A DNA stretch of 64,000 bases from Micrococcaceae bacterium (GTDB taxonomy: Bacteria > Actinomycetota > Actinomycetes > Actinomycetales > Micrococcaceae). This document shows positions 43,337 to 52,243 of this stretch, one piece after another. Numbering within the stretch: the first letter of the stretch is position 1; each line of letters begins with the position of its first letter. The notes beneath the pieces are model-generated. The model did not search any database. It was not told the origin of the DNA and saw nothing but the letters and a program-made list of their open reading frames with translations. The stretch lies in NCBI GenBank assembly GCA_013393415.1, contig JABXHI010000001.1:123902-187901 (forward strand). The letters are read 5' to 3'. The position numbers were made by a program, and so were the translations under genes.

Positions 43337-43681
43337 CTAGTCGCCTACCCAGCCGACGAAATCCACGGCGTGCAAATACTGATTACACTCGGGGTTCCAC
43401 CCGTCCGAGATGCGACGCAACAAAGTGACCTTTGAGCTGGGGTCTAGCCAGTAGCGGATGGCCGCGTACTCTTCGCCAGCTTTCACACCGATGTGGTCAT
43501 CATCGTGCAGCATCTTGACGATGAACTCGGTGCCATTGGACATTGCGGCACTGAGCTCGATGAATCGACGGCTGTGCGGTTGCGGTGCGATATCGCCTGA
43601 AGGTATGCGGGTGCAACGATTTCCTCGTTCGGCGTTGCACCAGCGGTATGAAACGTCGAGGACTGTAGGAAGTGCGGACAT
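43337..43681 (-). CDS. Zinc-ribbon-like protein, 114 aa (paralogue of 42408)
   Basis: The same layout as 42408-42746: MSALPTVLD start, CNAERGNRCTRIPSG with PHSRR, then VKAGEEYAAIRYWLD and NQYLHAVDFVGW. The first Cys pair is less complete than in the paralogue. The start at 43681 has AAAGGGG; its promoter is at 43713-43730. The two copies flank the 193-residue membrane gene, which suggests duplication around it. Confidence 0.65.
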   Translation of the reverse strand: MSALPTVLDVSYRWCNAERGNRCTRIPSGDIAPQPHSRRFIELSAAMSNGTEFIVKMLHDDDHIGVKAGEEYAAIRYWLDPSSKVTLLRRISDGWNPECNQYLHAVDFVGWVGD

Positions 43682-43712
43682 TGGGTAACCCCTTTCGATG
43701 AGATAACAGTTC

Positions 43713-43730
43713 TGCACTTACCGTGTCCGG
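43713..43730 (-). promoter_or_regulatory. CCGGACAC element, leadered class
   Basis: CCGGACAC at 43723-43730, predicted +1 A at 43713, leader of 32 bases with AAAGGGG. Confidence 0.55.
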
Positions 43731-43749
43731 CAGAGATTTCCAGAAACAC

Positions 43750-43783
43750 AAAAGCCGCCCCGTAACGTGATACGAGGCGGCCT
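43750..43783 (-). terminator. Intrinsic terminator of the surface-protein operon
   Basis: GCCGCCTCGT and ACGGGGCGGC pair, followed by TTTTGTG on the minus strand, 23 bases after the 43806 stop. Confidence 0.75.
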
Positions 43784-43805
43784 TCGCGCAGTGGATTAGG
43801 TGGTT

Positions 43806-45992
43806 TTAGGCTTCTTCGACGTGGTTTCCACGACGCTTCTTGCCTAGGAATAGCCATGCGAACAACGTGATAATGCCCGAGGCCAGCGCAATGGTGATAC
43901 CGGTGATCCAACCGGATGAGGCATTGACCTGCTCCGGTCCCCGATCCTGTGCCTCTAGGTCATCAGAGTCGTCCGAGTCAGCTGTTGGGTCATCCGTTGC
44001 GCCGAACACATCGAGTTCCGAATCGTCGGTGTCGTCTTCATCTTCATCGTCTGACTGGGACAGTCGCGACAATAGTGAGTCAGACGATGCGGAGTCCAAC
44101 ATGTCGGAGTCGGATGCATCGGTTGCTAGTGGCAGTTCATCAGACTGGCTTTCCAGCTGGCCAGATGAGTCCATAGCGGTCTGGAGGTCACCGAATGCAT
44201 CGGTCTCAGTTCCTTCTGATGGGGATGGTTCTTCGTCAGCTTCTTCTTCGTCACCGGCGCTGGTTTCGCCGTCATCGCTGCCATTGCCGGTCGGGTCGGT
44301 GTCACCCACTAGGTTGCCGGTTTCCCCATCTTCGAGATCGGAGCCATCCCCTAGACCGTGGTCGTTGCCGTTTCCATCTTCACCGCCACCGGTCTGGTCT
44401 TCCCCGCCTTCTTGACCGCCGTCACCTGGGTCTTCAGTTTCTTCACCGTCGCCGGGTGTCTCTCCCCCACCGGTGCCTGGGCCAGTTTCTCCGTCTTCAC
44501 CGTCGCCGGGTACTTCTGGTTCCGTTGGACTTGGGTCTTCACCGTCACCGGGTCCTGGTTCAGAGGGGTCGGGGTTTTCTGGGTCAACAGGTGGGTCGGT
44601 CGGGTCTACTGGGTCTTCGTCCTCACCGTCACCTGGTTCTTCTGGTTCCTCGGTGTCTTCTCCATCATTACCTCCACCTGTTTCTGGCGGCGTGTATCCG
44701 ACGTTGACACTCTGCGAGCCATCACTGTTGTGAAGGCCGAGATTGTTTGTCAGGCTGTAGTCGCCGGCGAAAGGTGCATCAGGGTTGAAGCCGGGAAGTT
44801 CGCTGAGATTGATTTCAGCAGTGCCACCCGCGCCACCGGTGATCTCAATTGGCCTCCCATCCACCATCAGCTGGTATGTGATGCCTTCTGCGAGGTTGCT
44901 AAACGAGACCTTTTTGTTGTCGGGATCGACCTTAGCCACGGCCTCGCCCTTGATAACTTGGGCAGGGATTTCGCCATTGACACTGCCAACGATCATAGTT
45001 TGGTGACCGTCACTGGAATCTAACTCGATAAGGTAGGCACGATCTTCGTTGAAGTCACTTGCCGCTAGACGGTACGAGCCATCATCTTGCTCGACCAAGC
45101 TCCCGGTGACTTCATCGCCACTAGAGTCGCGGATAGTGATCTCAGACTCTGCGCCCCAGTCGGTTTCGCCGGAGATTTCCAGGTACCACTGGTCATCGTC
45201 TTCGGAATCTTCAGGCTGGGAGAAGCTGTTGCCGACAGTAACCTTTTCGCCGCCAGGCAAGGTGACCTCGGTGCTGGTTGGCTCGGGGTCTTCTTCAGGT
45301 TCTTCGTCGTCCTCGCCTCCAGTGTCTCCTTCATCCTCTACTGAGTCATCGTTCTCGCCGGGTTCTTTTCCGGGATTGTTTTCGTCACCGTTGTCGTTAC
45401 TCTCCTCAGTGGTGTCCCCTTCCGACTTGACCTCTGATGGCTGAACAGACATCGTCATCGGCGTTGCAGCCGGTGCAGGCGCTTCTTCCACTGATTCTTC
45501 AGCTGGCTCTGGGGCCTCTTCGGCTGGCACTTCTTCAACGACTGGTTCAGGCTCAGGTTCGGCAATAGGTTCTGGCACCTCCTCGACTACTGGTGCAGGC
45601 TCAGGTGCTGGTGGCTCGACCGACTCAGGCGCAGGAGCGTCAACTACTGGCTCAGGTGCAACCGGTGTCGGCTCTTCAACGACAGGCTCCTCGACCACCG
45701 GGGCAGGCGGTTCAACAGGCTGCTCGGCCACTGGTTCCGATGCAGGCTCGGGCGGTGGCAGCGGCTCGGTGTCCTCTGCTGGCGCGACGAATTGCTCTTC
45801 GACCGGCTCCACGGCAGTCTCTTCGACGGCGGGTTCAGCCGGGACTTGGGTGCTGATGCGTTCAGACTCCAGCGACGCAATGTCCTCGGATTGTGCGATC
45901 TCGGGGTGTTGGGCGGCTGCGGTCAGTGGGACACTGAAACCGGCGAGCACTGCTGCTGCAAGTACCCGCTGTTTAATGTTTGTGACAGGCAT
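43806..45992 (-). CDS. Large membrane-anchored surface protein, 728 aa
   Basis: A signal peptide (QRVLAAAVLAGFSVPLTAAAQ) opens a low-complexity Pro/Glu/Val region (residues 35-180) typical of cell-wall-spanning stalks. A strand-rich domain follows (about 265-460, with TVGNSFSQPEDS and DGSYRLAASDFNED), then a long Asp/Glu/Gly/Pro-rich repeat. A C-terminal hydrophobic helix (WITGITIALASGIITLFAWLFLG) with KKRR holds it in the membrane. There is no LPXTG motif. It is the last gene of the operon and ends at a terminator. Confidence 0.75.
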   Translation of the reverse strand: MPVTNIKQRVLAAAVLAGFSVPLTAAAQHPEIAQSEDIASLESERISTQVPAEPAVEETAVEPVEEQFVAPAEDTEPLPPPEPASEPVAEQPVEPPAPVVEEPVVEEPTPVAPEPVVDAPAPESVEPPAPEPAPVVEEVPEPIAEPEPEPVVEEVPAEEAPEPAEESVEEAPAPAATPMTMSVQPSEVKSEGDTTEESNDNGDENNPGKEPGENDDSVEDEGDTGGEDDEEPEEDPEPTSTEVTLPGGEKVTVGNSFSQPEDSEDDDQWYLEISGETDWGAESEITIRDSSGDEVTGSLVEQDDGSYRLAASDFNEDRAYLIELDSSDGHQTMIVGSVNGEIPAQVIKGEAVAKVDPDNKKVSFSNLAEGITYQLMVDGRPIEITGGAGGTAEINLSELPGFNPDAPFAGDYSLTNNLGLHNSDGSQSVNVGYTPPETGGGNDGEDTEEPEEPGDGEDEDPVDPTDPPVDPENPDPSEPGPGDGEDPSPTEPEVPGDGEDGETGPGTGGGETPGDGEETEDPGDGGQEGGEDQTGGGEDGNGNDHGLGDGSDLEDGETGNLVGDTDPTGNGSDDGETSAGDEEEADEEPSPSEGTETDAFGDLQTAMDSSGQLESQSDELPLATDASDSDMLDSASSDSLLSRLSQSDDEDEDDTDDSELDVFGATDDPTADSDDSDDLEAQDRGPEQVNASSGWITGITIALASGIITLFAWLFLGKKRRGNHVEEA

Positions 45993-47756
45993 CTAAGCGA
46001 GTCCCCCTCCATGGGTTGAAATTGTTTGGTCTGGCGACCCGGCGTGCGGATAGACGGATATGGACGAGTCGCCGTTCTCTATGACGACCACGGATTCTGT
46101 TACGCCACGAAGCCGATTCGACTGACGTAGCGCCTGACCCTCAACGATGATGACTCGGTTGCCCGACTCTTCAACAAATGGCACAGTATTGACGGCACCC
46201 GACAGTTCACGGTCTGCCTCGACTATGAAGTGTCCGGTGGAGATTTCTATTGCGTAGCGACCCATGGTTGCAAGGTCAGCACCACGGCCAATGGACCACC
46301 CTTCAGCGACTTCCACTGGCACGGTAGAGATGGGTTGGCCATCCTCTAATGAGTGCGTGGTGGCCAGCCTCACGTCTTCCAGGTCCCACAATGCAAGCGA
46401 GAGTCCGTGACCAACCGACAGGTGCCGGATGAACGTCATCTGCTCTTGTGGCGGAGCAAGCTCTATGACTTCGCGTTCTTCGCCATCAAAGTCCACTAGC
46501 TCCACCCGAGGGGTGTTGGAAATGGGTTGCAGCAGATGATCCTGATCGGCACCGGAGAGCATGAGGTTTTCGTCATACGTGGCATCGACCAGCTTCTCTT
46601 CGCCGGGTACCACCGCTTTAGCCGTATAGGACTGGGCATCGACTAACAGCCCGATGTCACCGGATGCCACCAAGGTGAGCTCTTCATCGACATCCCAGGA
46701 TTCAACGCCGGCACCAGAGATGACAGTGATCTGCGTATCGGTCCGGTAGCCGACTGCTGGGTTGCCTTCGGCATCAACCGTTTCGTAGGTCGTCTCGATA
46801 GCTTCGTCGATCTCGGTTTCCTCGATGATTTCACCGGTGTTGGTATTGCGCAGCTTCACAGTGCCATCGTGGATTTGCAGGATGCCGGCACGATAGACAC
46901 TCATCAGCCTTGCTTCATCGGCATCAAGCTCCCAGACGGGCGCTCCGTTAGCCGAGAATTCGCCAGTGATCTCACTGGTGTCAATCTGCTGGGGTTCTGC
47001 AATGAAGCTGGTATCAATGTCATCGGATACATCGGCAATGCCACGCTCGGCGTTGAATGTGATCAGCCAGTTGACACCAAAAGCGACACCAAAAGCCAAG
47101 GCAACCGCGGTCACAGCGCCAATGATTCGATTCTTACGCTTGCTAGACTGCTCGGCATCTTCGATGGTGCCTTCAATATCAATGGAGCCGACATCAAATT
47201 CTGTGTCATCGGCGAATTGGTCTTCAAAGGGTTGATCAAATCCTGGCAGGCCAGGGAACTGATCGTCATCCATTGAGTTGAACGGATCGTCGTCAAAGGG
47301 CTGGTCGAACCCCGGCAGGTCATCAGGTTGACTGTGTTGCGCTGAGTCGAACGGAGGACTGTGTACGGGTTGACCGAATGATGGCAGTGCCGGAGCATGT
47401 TCATCTACCGTGTCATCAAAGGTCTCATCGTCCTGTGTGCCAAAGAAGTCATCCAGCGATGAGTCAACACTAGGCTTGGCGACCGACTTCTCTAATGACA
47501 CTAGGGCTGCGGTGTCATTGCTAACCGTATAGTCCTCAGAGTTTGGGTGCACCTTGGGCTTTTTACCGAAACGCTTCTTCCTGGGACCTGCATCTCCAAG
47601 GATGCTTTCGTCACGACGGAGCTCGTCTTGCCAGTTCTCGTCCTCTTCTTCGTAGCCAATACTTTCAGGCTCAGAGGTGTCAATAGTGCCCGAGGGGATG
47701 GCAAGTTTGGAGAACAGATCGTCTCCTAAATTTTCCTCCCGCGGATCATATGCCAT
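45993..47756 (-). CDS. Single-pass membrane protein with acidic repeats, 587 aa
   Basis: Residues 1-200 are acidic and cytoplasmic, with repeats of LPGFDQPFDDDPF and LPGFDQPFEDQF. A transmembrane helix lies at about 213-233 (IIGAVTAVALAFGVAFGVNWL). The outside part of some 350 residues is strand-rich and may be a beta-propeller (repeated short strands such as ESWDVDEELTLVASGDIGLLV). The gene starts 12 bases after the 47769 stop. Cytoplasmic acidic repeats of this kind often bind partner proteins. Confidence 0.65.
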   Translation of the reverse strand: MAYDPREENLGDDLFSKLAIPSGTIDTSEPESIGYEEEDENWQDELRRDESILGDAGPRKKRFGKKPKVHPNSEDYTVSNDTAALVSLEKSVAKPSVDSSLDDFFGTQDDETFDDTVDEHAPALPSFGQPVHSPPFDSAQHSQPDDLPGFDQPFDDDPFNSMDDDQFPGLPGFDQPFEDQFADDTEFDVGSIDIEGTIEDAEQSSKRKNRIIGAVTAVALAFGVAFGVNWLITFNAERGIADVSDDIDTSFIAEPQQIDTSEITGEFSANGAPVWELDADEARLMSVYRAGILQIHDGTVKLRNTNTGEIIEETEIDEAIETTYETVDAEGNPAVGYRTDTQITVISGAGVESWDVDEELTLVASGDIGLLVDAQSYTAKAVVPGEEKLVDATYDENLMLSGADQDHLLQPISNTPRVELVDFDGEEREVIELAPPQEQMTFIRHLSVGHGLSLALWDLEDVRLATTHSLEDGQPISTVPVEVAEGWSIGRGADLATMGRYAIEISTGHFIVEADRELSGAVNTVPFVEESGNRVIIVEGQALRQSNRLRGVTESVVVIENGDSSISVYPHAGSPDQTISTHGGGLA

Positions 47757-47768
47757 CTGAGATTATCC

Positions 47769-48689
47769 TTACTGATCAGAGACAGAAAGCTCTTGTGGCT
47801 CATCGGTCATTTCGTTGACAAGGTATTCAACGGACGGCTGGTTAGCGTCTTCGACGTAGGTGTAGAACTCACGCAGCACCATGGCGACACTGACGGCTGA
47901 GATGCCTTCTTGGTCCAGCATGGGGCGCAGTACATGCATCACATCTTTAGCGTCCTGGTCTTCATACACCAGACCGTCAAAGAGCACTGCGGACAGTTTC
48001 AGCTGTGCTGCGATGGTTTTCTGGAGCTTGATTTCATCAGCGGTGTTCTCGTATTCGGTCACCGACTCATCGAGCATCTTGGTCAACCCGGTGGCGTTGA
48101 CGTACCAGCTGGCGCGCAGCATGTCTTCGATCTCTTCGATGGCGATGTCAGCGATCCAGTCTTCATCCTGATCATCTGGGCGGTTCAGGTAACCGGTGAT
48201 GTCAAAGGAATCAAAGATCGGGTCCGCTGCCCCGGCTGACCACTGGTAGAGACGTTGCTGAGTCTCTGGATCGTCAACATCGAGACCCATCAGCTGTAAG
48301 ACATCAGTGAAGCCATCCACCGGGTCAAACATGTTGGCCATGGACAGCTCCCAGGTGATGCGCAGCGACATCGTATCGTTGCAGTAGCCTTCTTCGTTGA
48401 TGCGCCACTCTTGGGGTAGCCAGAACAACGGGTTGGCCCAGGAGGTGGCGTTCATGTGGGAGATTTCGCGGCGGTCTGTAAACCGTGGGATGGGAACCGT
48501 GGACAGTCGGGTGGACGACAGTTGATGTGGTTCAAGGCCGGTGGCTTCGCAAAAATCGTAGAAAATCTGCGTGTAGACGGTTACGTCGTCACTTGGCAGC
48601 ATCAAGTTATCGCCAGGCATAGTGCCGAGGTGCCGGCGGGGTGTGGCGCTGACCAGGTTGTCTGGTCCAGACTGCACGTTTGGTTCCAT
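47769..48689 (-). CDS. Hypothetical protein, 306 aa
   Basis: A soluble, acidic protein, largely helical, with Trp-rich loops (SWANPLFWLPQEWRINEEG) and a segment resembling a ligand-binding helical bundle (LRASWYVNATGLTKMLDESVTEYEN). No family is recognised. It is in the operon ending in the surface proteins; a 94-base gap separates it from the nuclease gene upstream. Confidence 0.6.
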   Translation of the reverse strand: MEPNVQSGPDNLVSATPRRHLGTMPGDNLMLPSDDVTVYTQIFYDFCEATGLEPHQLSSTRLSTVPIPRFTDRREISHMNATSWANPLFWLPQEWRINEEGYCNDTMSLRITWELSMANMFDPVDGFTDVLQLMGLDVDDPETQQRLYQWSAGAADPIFDSFDITGYLNRPDDQDEDWIADIAIEEIEDMLRASWYVNATGLTKMLDESVTEYENTADEIKLQKTIAAQLKLSAVLFDGLVYEDQDAKDVMHVLRPMLDQEGISAVSVAMVLREFYTYVEDANQPSVEYLVNEMTDEPQELSVSDQ

Positions 48690-48783
48690 GGTTTGGGTGG
48701 ACCTTTCGCATCATGTTCTTCGTAAGCTTCACCAAGTAACATGCAGGTCTTTTGATTTACAGTCTTCCCGGCCAGCGCCAGCC

Positions 48784-49554
48784 CTAGATGCGGTTCAGAT
48801 TCTTCGGCCAGGAGCTTGACGGTAACGGCCTTCCGGCACGACGCTGGATCAGCAGCATGGCTTCTTCGTGAATCTTGGTGGCATCAATGCGACCCGCTGT
48901 AGTGAATTTGACTCGGGCAGCAGCACGATAGGCCGTTTTGATGAATTCCGGGGTGTATCCGTCGATCCGATGTACAGCAAGCAGATGGTCAGCGATCTCA
49001 TTTGTGGCATCGGAGGCTTTGACGGTGGCGGCATCAAAGTGCAGCAGTTTCTCCGATGTCGGCGTCAAAATCATGCCATCGTCGGTTTTGGAGAATTTGA
49101 CCCGCCGGGTGACAGCCTTTCCGGGGCCGTCGTTGGCCACAATCGTGTGGATGGGCACAATATCGTCGGGCACGATAGCAATCTCGCCGCCGAATAGGAT
49201 GATCTTGGAGTCACCATAGGGGTATTCACGCTGCGGGATGGGTTCTTTGCCAGCTACGCCGTAGACAGCCTTTTGCAATGCATCAGACCGGGCGAAGAAT
49301 GGCTTTCCTTTGACCTCCAGCCAGATTTGGAGTTCTGGCAAATAAAAGTCTGGTAGATACCAAATCTTCGTGCTCAGCTGATAGTGGCATGGCTCGTAAT
49401 CCCAGTTGATGCCCAACAGGTCCAACAGGATGGCCCATCGTGCCTCTAATCCAGAGGCAAAAACGCGCCCGGAATAGGAGACTTGCTTTCCAGTCGGTCG
49501 AGGTGCGCCACGTCCACGCTTGACGCCCTCGGAGCGTTTCGGGATGACGGTCAC
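48784..49554 (-). CDS. PD-(D/E)XK nuclease-like protein, 256 aa
   Basis: SGLEARWAILLDLLGINWDYEP with a Glu, then YLPDFYLPELQIWLEVKGKP with the Asp and ExK pair, gives a PD-(D/E)XK active site of the type seen in phage nucleases. A C-terminal part of about 120 residues with HFDAATVKASDATNEIADHLL may bind DNA. The start is GTG at 49554, overlapping the previous TGA as GTGA. The second nuclease-like gene of the operon is just upstream. Confidence 0.65.
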   Translation of the reverse strand: MTVIPKRSEGVKRGRGAPRPTGKQVSYSGRVFASGLEARWAILLDLLGINWDYEPCHYQLSTKIWYLPDFYLPELQIWLEVKGKPFFARSDALQKAVYGVAGKEPIPQREYPYGDSKIILFGGEIAIVPDDIVPIHTIVANDGPGKAVTRRVKFSKTDDGMILTPTSEKLLHFDAATVKASDATNEIADHLLAVHRIDGYTPEFIKTAYRAAARVKFTTAGRIDATKIHEEAMLLIQRRAGRPLPSSSWPKNLNRI

Positions 49555-50123
49555 GATGCAGCCTGCAAAACACTGGTGTCCCTGGTGGTTCGTGCCTGTC
49601 TGAGGGCTTGGACGAAGACCTCGGGTGGAAAGCACCAGATGTCAGCTGACGAAGCATGGGATAGGGTTCCGATGCGCTGGTGACGAGGGTGGACTTGGAA
49701 GCCTTTTGGCCCGGTGTCGTCGCGGAGCCAGGTCAGCAGGTCAGTGACTCGTGCCCATGAGACGACTGGCTCACCAACGTATGCCGGTAGCGTGTCGGGT
49801 AGGCAGCACATGATCCATTCGATGGTTCCCTTCCGGGCGCGCGGGACAGGTACCATACCGATGGCGTAGGGCTTGTCAGCGTAGTCGGCTTGCTCGATGA
49901 CGGTGGTGGCAGCAGAGCGGATGGCTGCACCGAGGTCTGCCCATGCTTTGACTTGCACGGTGGTATCGGAGAGTAGGTTGAGGTCTCCCCCATCCTCGCG
50001 GCGTCCTTCGCCCAGGAGCCGTGCCGGGTTTTTGACATCAACGAGGTCAGCGAAGTGTTCGACGAAGAATTCTACGGCTGCACGTTCATTGCGCGCGCCT
50101 TTATTTTTCTGTGGGTTGGCCAT
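49551..50123 (-). CDS. Resolvase/nuclease-like PD-(D/E)XK protein, 190 aa
   Basis: NKGARNERAAVEFF (Glu), REDGGDLNLLSDTTVQVKAW (Asp, then QxK) matches Holliday-junction-resolvase-type PD-(D/E)XK enzymes of phages. The start at 50123 is inside the last codons of the membrane gene (23-base overlap). It could process recombination intermediates of the element; it could also be a restriction-like nuclease. Confidence 0.6.
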   Translation of the reverse strand: MANPQKNKGARNERAAVEFFVEHFADLVDVKNPARLLGEGRREDGGDLNLLSDTTVQVKAWADLGAAIRSAATTVIEQADYADKPYAIGMVPVPRARKGTIEWIMCCLPDTLPAYVGEPVVSWARVTDLLTWLRDDTGPKGFQVHPRHQRIGTLSHASSADIWCFPPEVFVQALRQARTTRDTSVLQAAS

Positions 50124-50520
50124 TGTCACCCCAAAACAGCGGAGTGCGACGCACCCAGACCAGTGTGATCCAGATGGTGCCAAACAGGATGACAACGGGG
50201 ATGTAGAGCGGGAAGACGATGAGCACCAAGGCAGCAACGGAGAGTGGCTGGTAGAGGTGTATCAGCAGCTTTGGTTGTTTGGTTGTGAAGGCGGCAATGG
50301 CCAGAGGTACTGCGGTCAGAAGTATCAGTATCGCTGGCATGAGGGTCGCCATATTTTCAGCGGTATAGAGTCCGCTGAGCCAGCTGAAGACCAGCATGGT
50401 GACGAGCATTCCCCAGATGATTGATGCCACGACGGAAATGAGTCGGCGCGTGCCAACGCTCATCGGTCTGCGTGGTTTTTTGACCTTTGGTGCCTTGGTC
50501 TGTTTGGCAGTTTCGTTCAT
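50101..50520 (-). CDS. Four-TM membrane protein, 139 aa
   Basis: Four hydrophobic helices (near residues 27-48, 55-75, 82-100 and 105-125) with a basic N-terminus (KQTKAPKVKKPRRPMSVGTRR). The ATG overlaps the previous stop as ATGA. It is the second gene of the operon. No family is assigned. Confidence 0.6.
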   Translation of the reverse strand: MNETAKQTKAPKVKKPRRPMSVGTRRLISVVASIIWGMLVTMLVFSWLSGLYTAENMATLMPAILILLTAVPLAIAAFTTKQPKLLIHLYQPLSVAALVLIVFPLYIPVVILFGTIWITLVWVRRTPLFWGDNGQPTEK

Positions 50521-51722
50521 GATGCGACCTCCTGGGGTGCATTATCTGTTGTGGTGAAGACATGGAATTCGTCTGACACCTGATATTCGTGAATCATGGG
50601 TTCAGCAAGGGTGAACATCGTGCGATAAACCTGCATCGGGGTGGCTCCCAGGCCAGTGTTCAACGACGCGGTGGCTTGGTTCAGTTCATGGAAGTGCTTG
50701 CGATACCGCTGCTGGTGTTCAGTGCGCTGAGCTACCGTTCTCTTATGCGCTGCCCCGGTGAGTTGATGTAGCGAAAATTCGGTCTCAATGAATCCAGTGA
50801 GAGACTGGCGGATGATGTCACGCTGCTGTTTACTGGTTTTGCCAGCGGCTTTCATCACTCGACCGGTGAAGGCCTTGATTTCCTTTTGTGAGGGACGTAA
50901 GAAGTCAGCACATCCTGGGATGGCGATCTGCGATGGGGCCAACATCTGAGTTGAGATCAATCGATGGAGTTGGTCGGGCGTGTAATCGTCCCACAGAGCC
51001 AACATGTCGTGGTCTAGGCGGTCTTTGGGCACAGGACGACCTAGGACGATGTACAACTGGTATCGGGCTGCCTGATACGCGCTGGCGGGGTCGTTGTTGA
51101 GCTTGTTGACGATGCGTTGACGGGTCCGCGGGTCGGGCCTGATGACATCTGGCAAGCCGTATATGACTCGCAATGCAACAGCTGACCGTGCAGGGTTCAG
51201 TTTCTTGCGGGTGCTGGTGGCCTCTTCAAGCCAGGCATAGACCTCTCGGTGAATGGCTGATGAGGTCAGCGTCGTGGAGTCTGCACCGTAAATGTCTGTG
51301 GTGGACATGAAATGTGGGTCGGTGGCATCTTCACGGACCGTGCGGGTGGCGTTTGAGAAAATCCAGTTGGCTCCTGATTTCAGGAATCTCTCTGCCCACC
51401 CTGTCGCCGATGCGCTAGTGAATGTCAGCAAATCAACCCCGGTTCCGTCATCGGATAGCACTTTGGATTTGAGTCGCTTTTCGCACTCTGACCGCACCGC
51501 GTCCAGCATGACTTCACCAGAGGTAGGCATCTGTCGCCGACACTGATCAACCATGGCGGTGATGGCGTGCGACCCAATCAGACACGAGAGTATTTTTGAA
51601 CGACCATGGGACTCTGCCTGTTCGCCTATCAGGACGTTTCGCGCGATCTGGGAGACAATGTCGTCCACGGTGGATGGAGTGGTGGGTTTTTGTCGGACAG
51701 ACTTCTTGGAGATGACCGTCAT
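50517..51722 (-). CDS. Possible divergent sigma-factor-like protein, 401 aa
   Basis: Not certain. The region around residues 90-130 (TFTSASATGWAERFLKSGANWIFSNATR) looks like the promoter-opening helix of sigma region 2. A later part (AVALRVIYGLPDVIRPDPRTRQRIVNKLNN, then YQLYIVLGRPVPKDRL) resembles region 3, where LP-x-R and LGR-x-PT motifs occur. The C-terminal third is basic and helical (AHKRTVAQRTEHQQRYRKHF). It heads the operon that ends in the surface proteins and is preceded by a coupled leader peptide. A replication or partition protein is an alternative. Confidence 0.3.
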   Translation of the reverse strand: MTVISKKSVRQKPTTPSTVDDIVSQIARNVLIGEQAESHGRSKILSCLIGSHAITAMVDQCRRQMPTSGEVMLDAVRSECEKRLKSKVLSDDGTGVDLLTFTSASATGWAERFLKSGANWIFSNATRTVREDATDPHFMSTTDIYGADSTTLTSSAIHREVYAWLEEATSTRKKLNPARSAVALRVIYGLPDVIRPDPRTRQRIVNKLNNDPASAYQAARYQLYIVLGRPVPKDRLDHDMLALWDDYTPDQLHRLISTQMLAPSQIAIPGCADFLRPSQKEIKAFTGRVMKAAGKTSKQQRDIIRQSLTGFIETEFSLHQLTGAAHKRTVAQRTEHQQRYRKHFHELNQATASLNTGLGATPMQVYRTMFTLAEPMIHEYQVSDEFHVFTTTDNAPQEVAS

Positions 51723-51757
51723 AGGACACCACCTTGTTCAGCGCAGAAGGTTCTCAT
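51719..51757 (-). CDS. 12-residue leader peptide, coupled to the 401-residue gene
   Basis: The ATG at 51757 is nine bases from CCGGACAC, exactly where the leaderless class places its start. It encodes 12 residues (MRTFCAEQGGVL) and the stop overlaps the next ATG as ATGA. The main gene also has AAGGTGG nearby. Translation of the peptide would deliver ribosomes to the main start; the 12-codon frame may thus control the operon. Confidence 0.5.
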   Translation of the reverse strand: MRTFCAEQGGVL

Positions 51758-51774
51758 GCACTGACAGTGTCCGG
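51757..51774 (-). promoter_or_regulatory. CCGGACAC element, leader-peptide class
   Basis: CCGGACAC at 51767-51774, nine bases (TGTCAGTGC), ATG of the leader peptide at 51757. Confidence 0.6.
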
Positions 51775-51802
51775 CAGGCTTCTGTATCAGCTCAGGCGGT
51801 CA

Positions 51803-52216
51803 TTAGTGAGGGTGATCTTGGGTGGAGGAATCTGTCGGGTTGGTGGCGTACTGATTGGCTGATAAGCCGATGATTGTAGCCAAGACAAGCAGAGCTGTGC
51901 CGACTGATGGCAGGTTATTGAGCAGCATGGTGAGCACCGCAGCATCAGTGGTTGTCTCGCGAAAGAAAAAGCTTGCGATCAGTACAATAATCCCGCCCAG
52001 CAGTGCCACGGTTGCCGCGGTGCGGGGATTGCCTTGTACGCCATCAGAAAAGATCAACATCGACATGCCCAGCGAATTGAAGAATGCCAGTAGCGACGCG
52101 AGCATGGGGTGGTTCAGCGATACGGCGATCAGTAGCAAGGTCGCGGACAGACTGCCGATGAGCAACCATCGTCCATAGCTGCGCATGGTTTTCCACAAAT
52201 CTTCTTCTAAGCTCAT
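51803..52216 (-). CDS. Four-TM membrane protein, 137 aa
   Basis: Four hydrophobic helices (near residues 15-35, 40-56, 67-86 and 98-116) with a His/Asp-rich C-terminal tail (DSSTQDHPH). The start is nine bases from CCGGACAC. No family recognised. It is transcribed alone. Confidence 0.6.
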   Translation of the reverse strand: MSLEEDLWKTMRSYGRWLLIGSLSATLLLIAVSLNHPMLASLLAFFNSLGMSMLIFSDGVQGNPRTAATVALLGGIIVLIASFFFRETTTDAAVLTMLLNNLPSVGTALLVLATIIGLSANQYATNPTDSSTQDHPH

Positions 52217-52233
52217 ATCTGCACAGTGTCCGG
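52216..52233 (-). promoter_or_regulatory. CCGGACAC element, leaderless class
   Basis: CCGGACAC at 52226-52233, nine bases (TGTGCAGAT), ATG at 52216. The preceding base is A. Confidence 0.6.
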
Positions 52234-52243
52234 TTGGTGCACA

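Noticed and set aside
44358..45023. Plus-strand ORFs over the acidic-repeat surface gene
   Set aside because: The low-complexity repeats keep opposite frames open; their products are Phe/Val or His/Arg-rich without domains.
43747..45700. Possible sorting signal in the surface protein
   Set aside because: No LPXTG-like motif precedes the C-terminal helix, so sortase anchoring is not claimed.
46220..46245. CCGGACAC at about 46227 inside the 45993-47756 gene
   Set aside because: It lies mid-gene, encodes ordinary residues (TGHFI) and no start codon or operon break follows, so it is probably chance.
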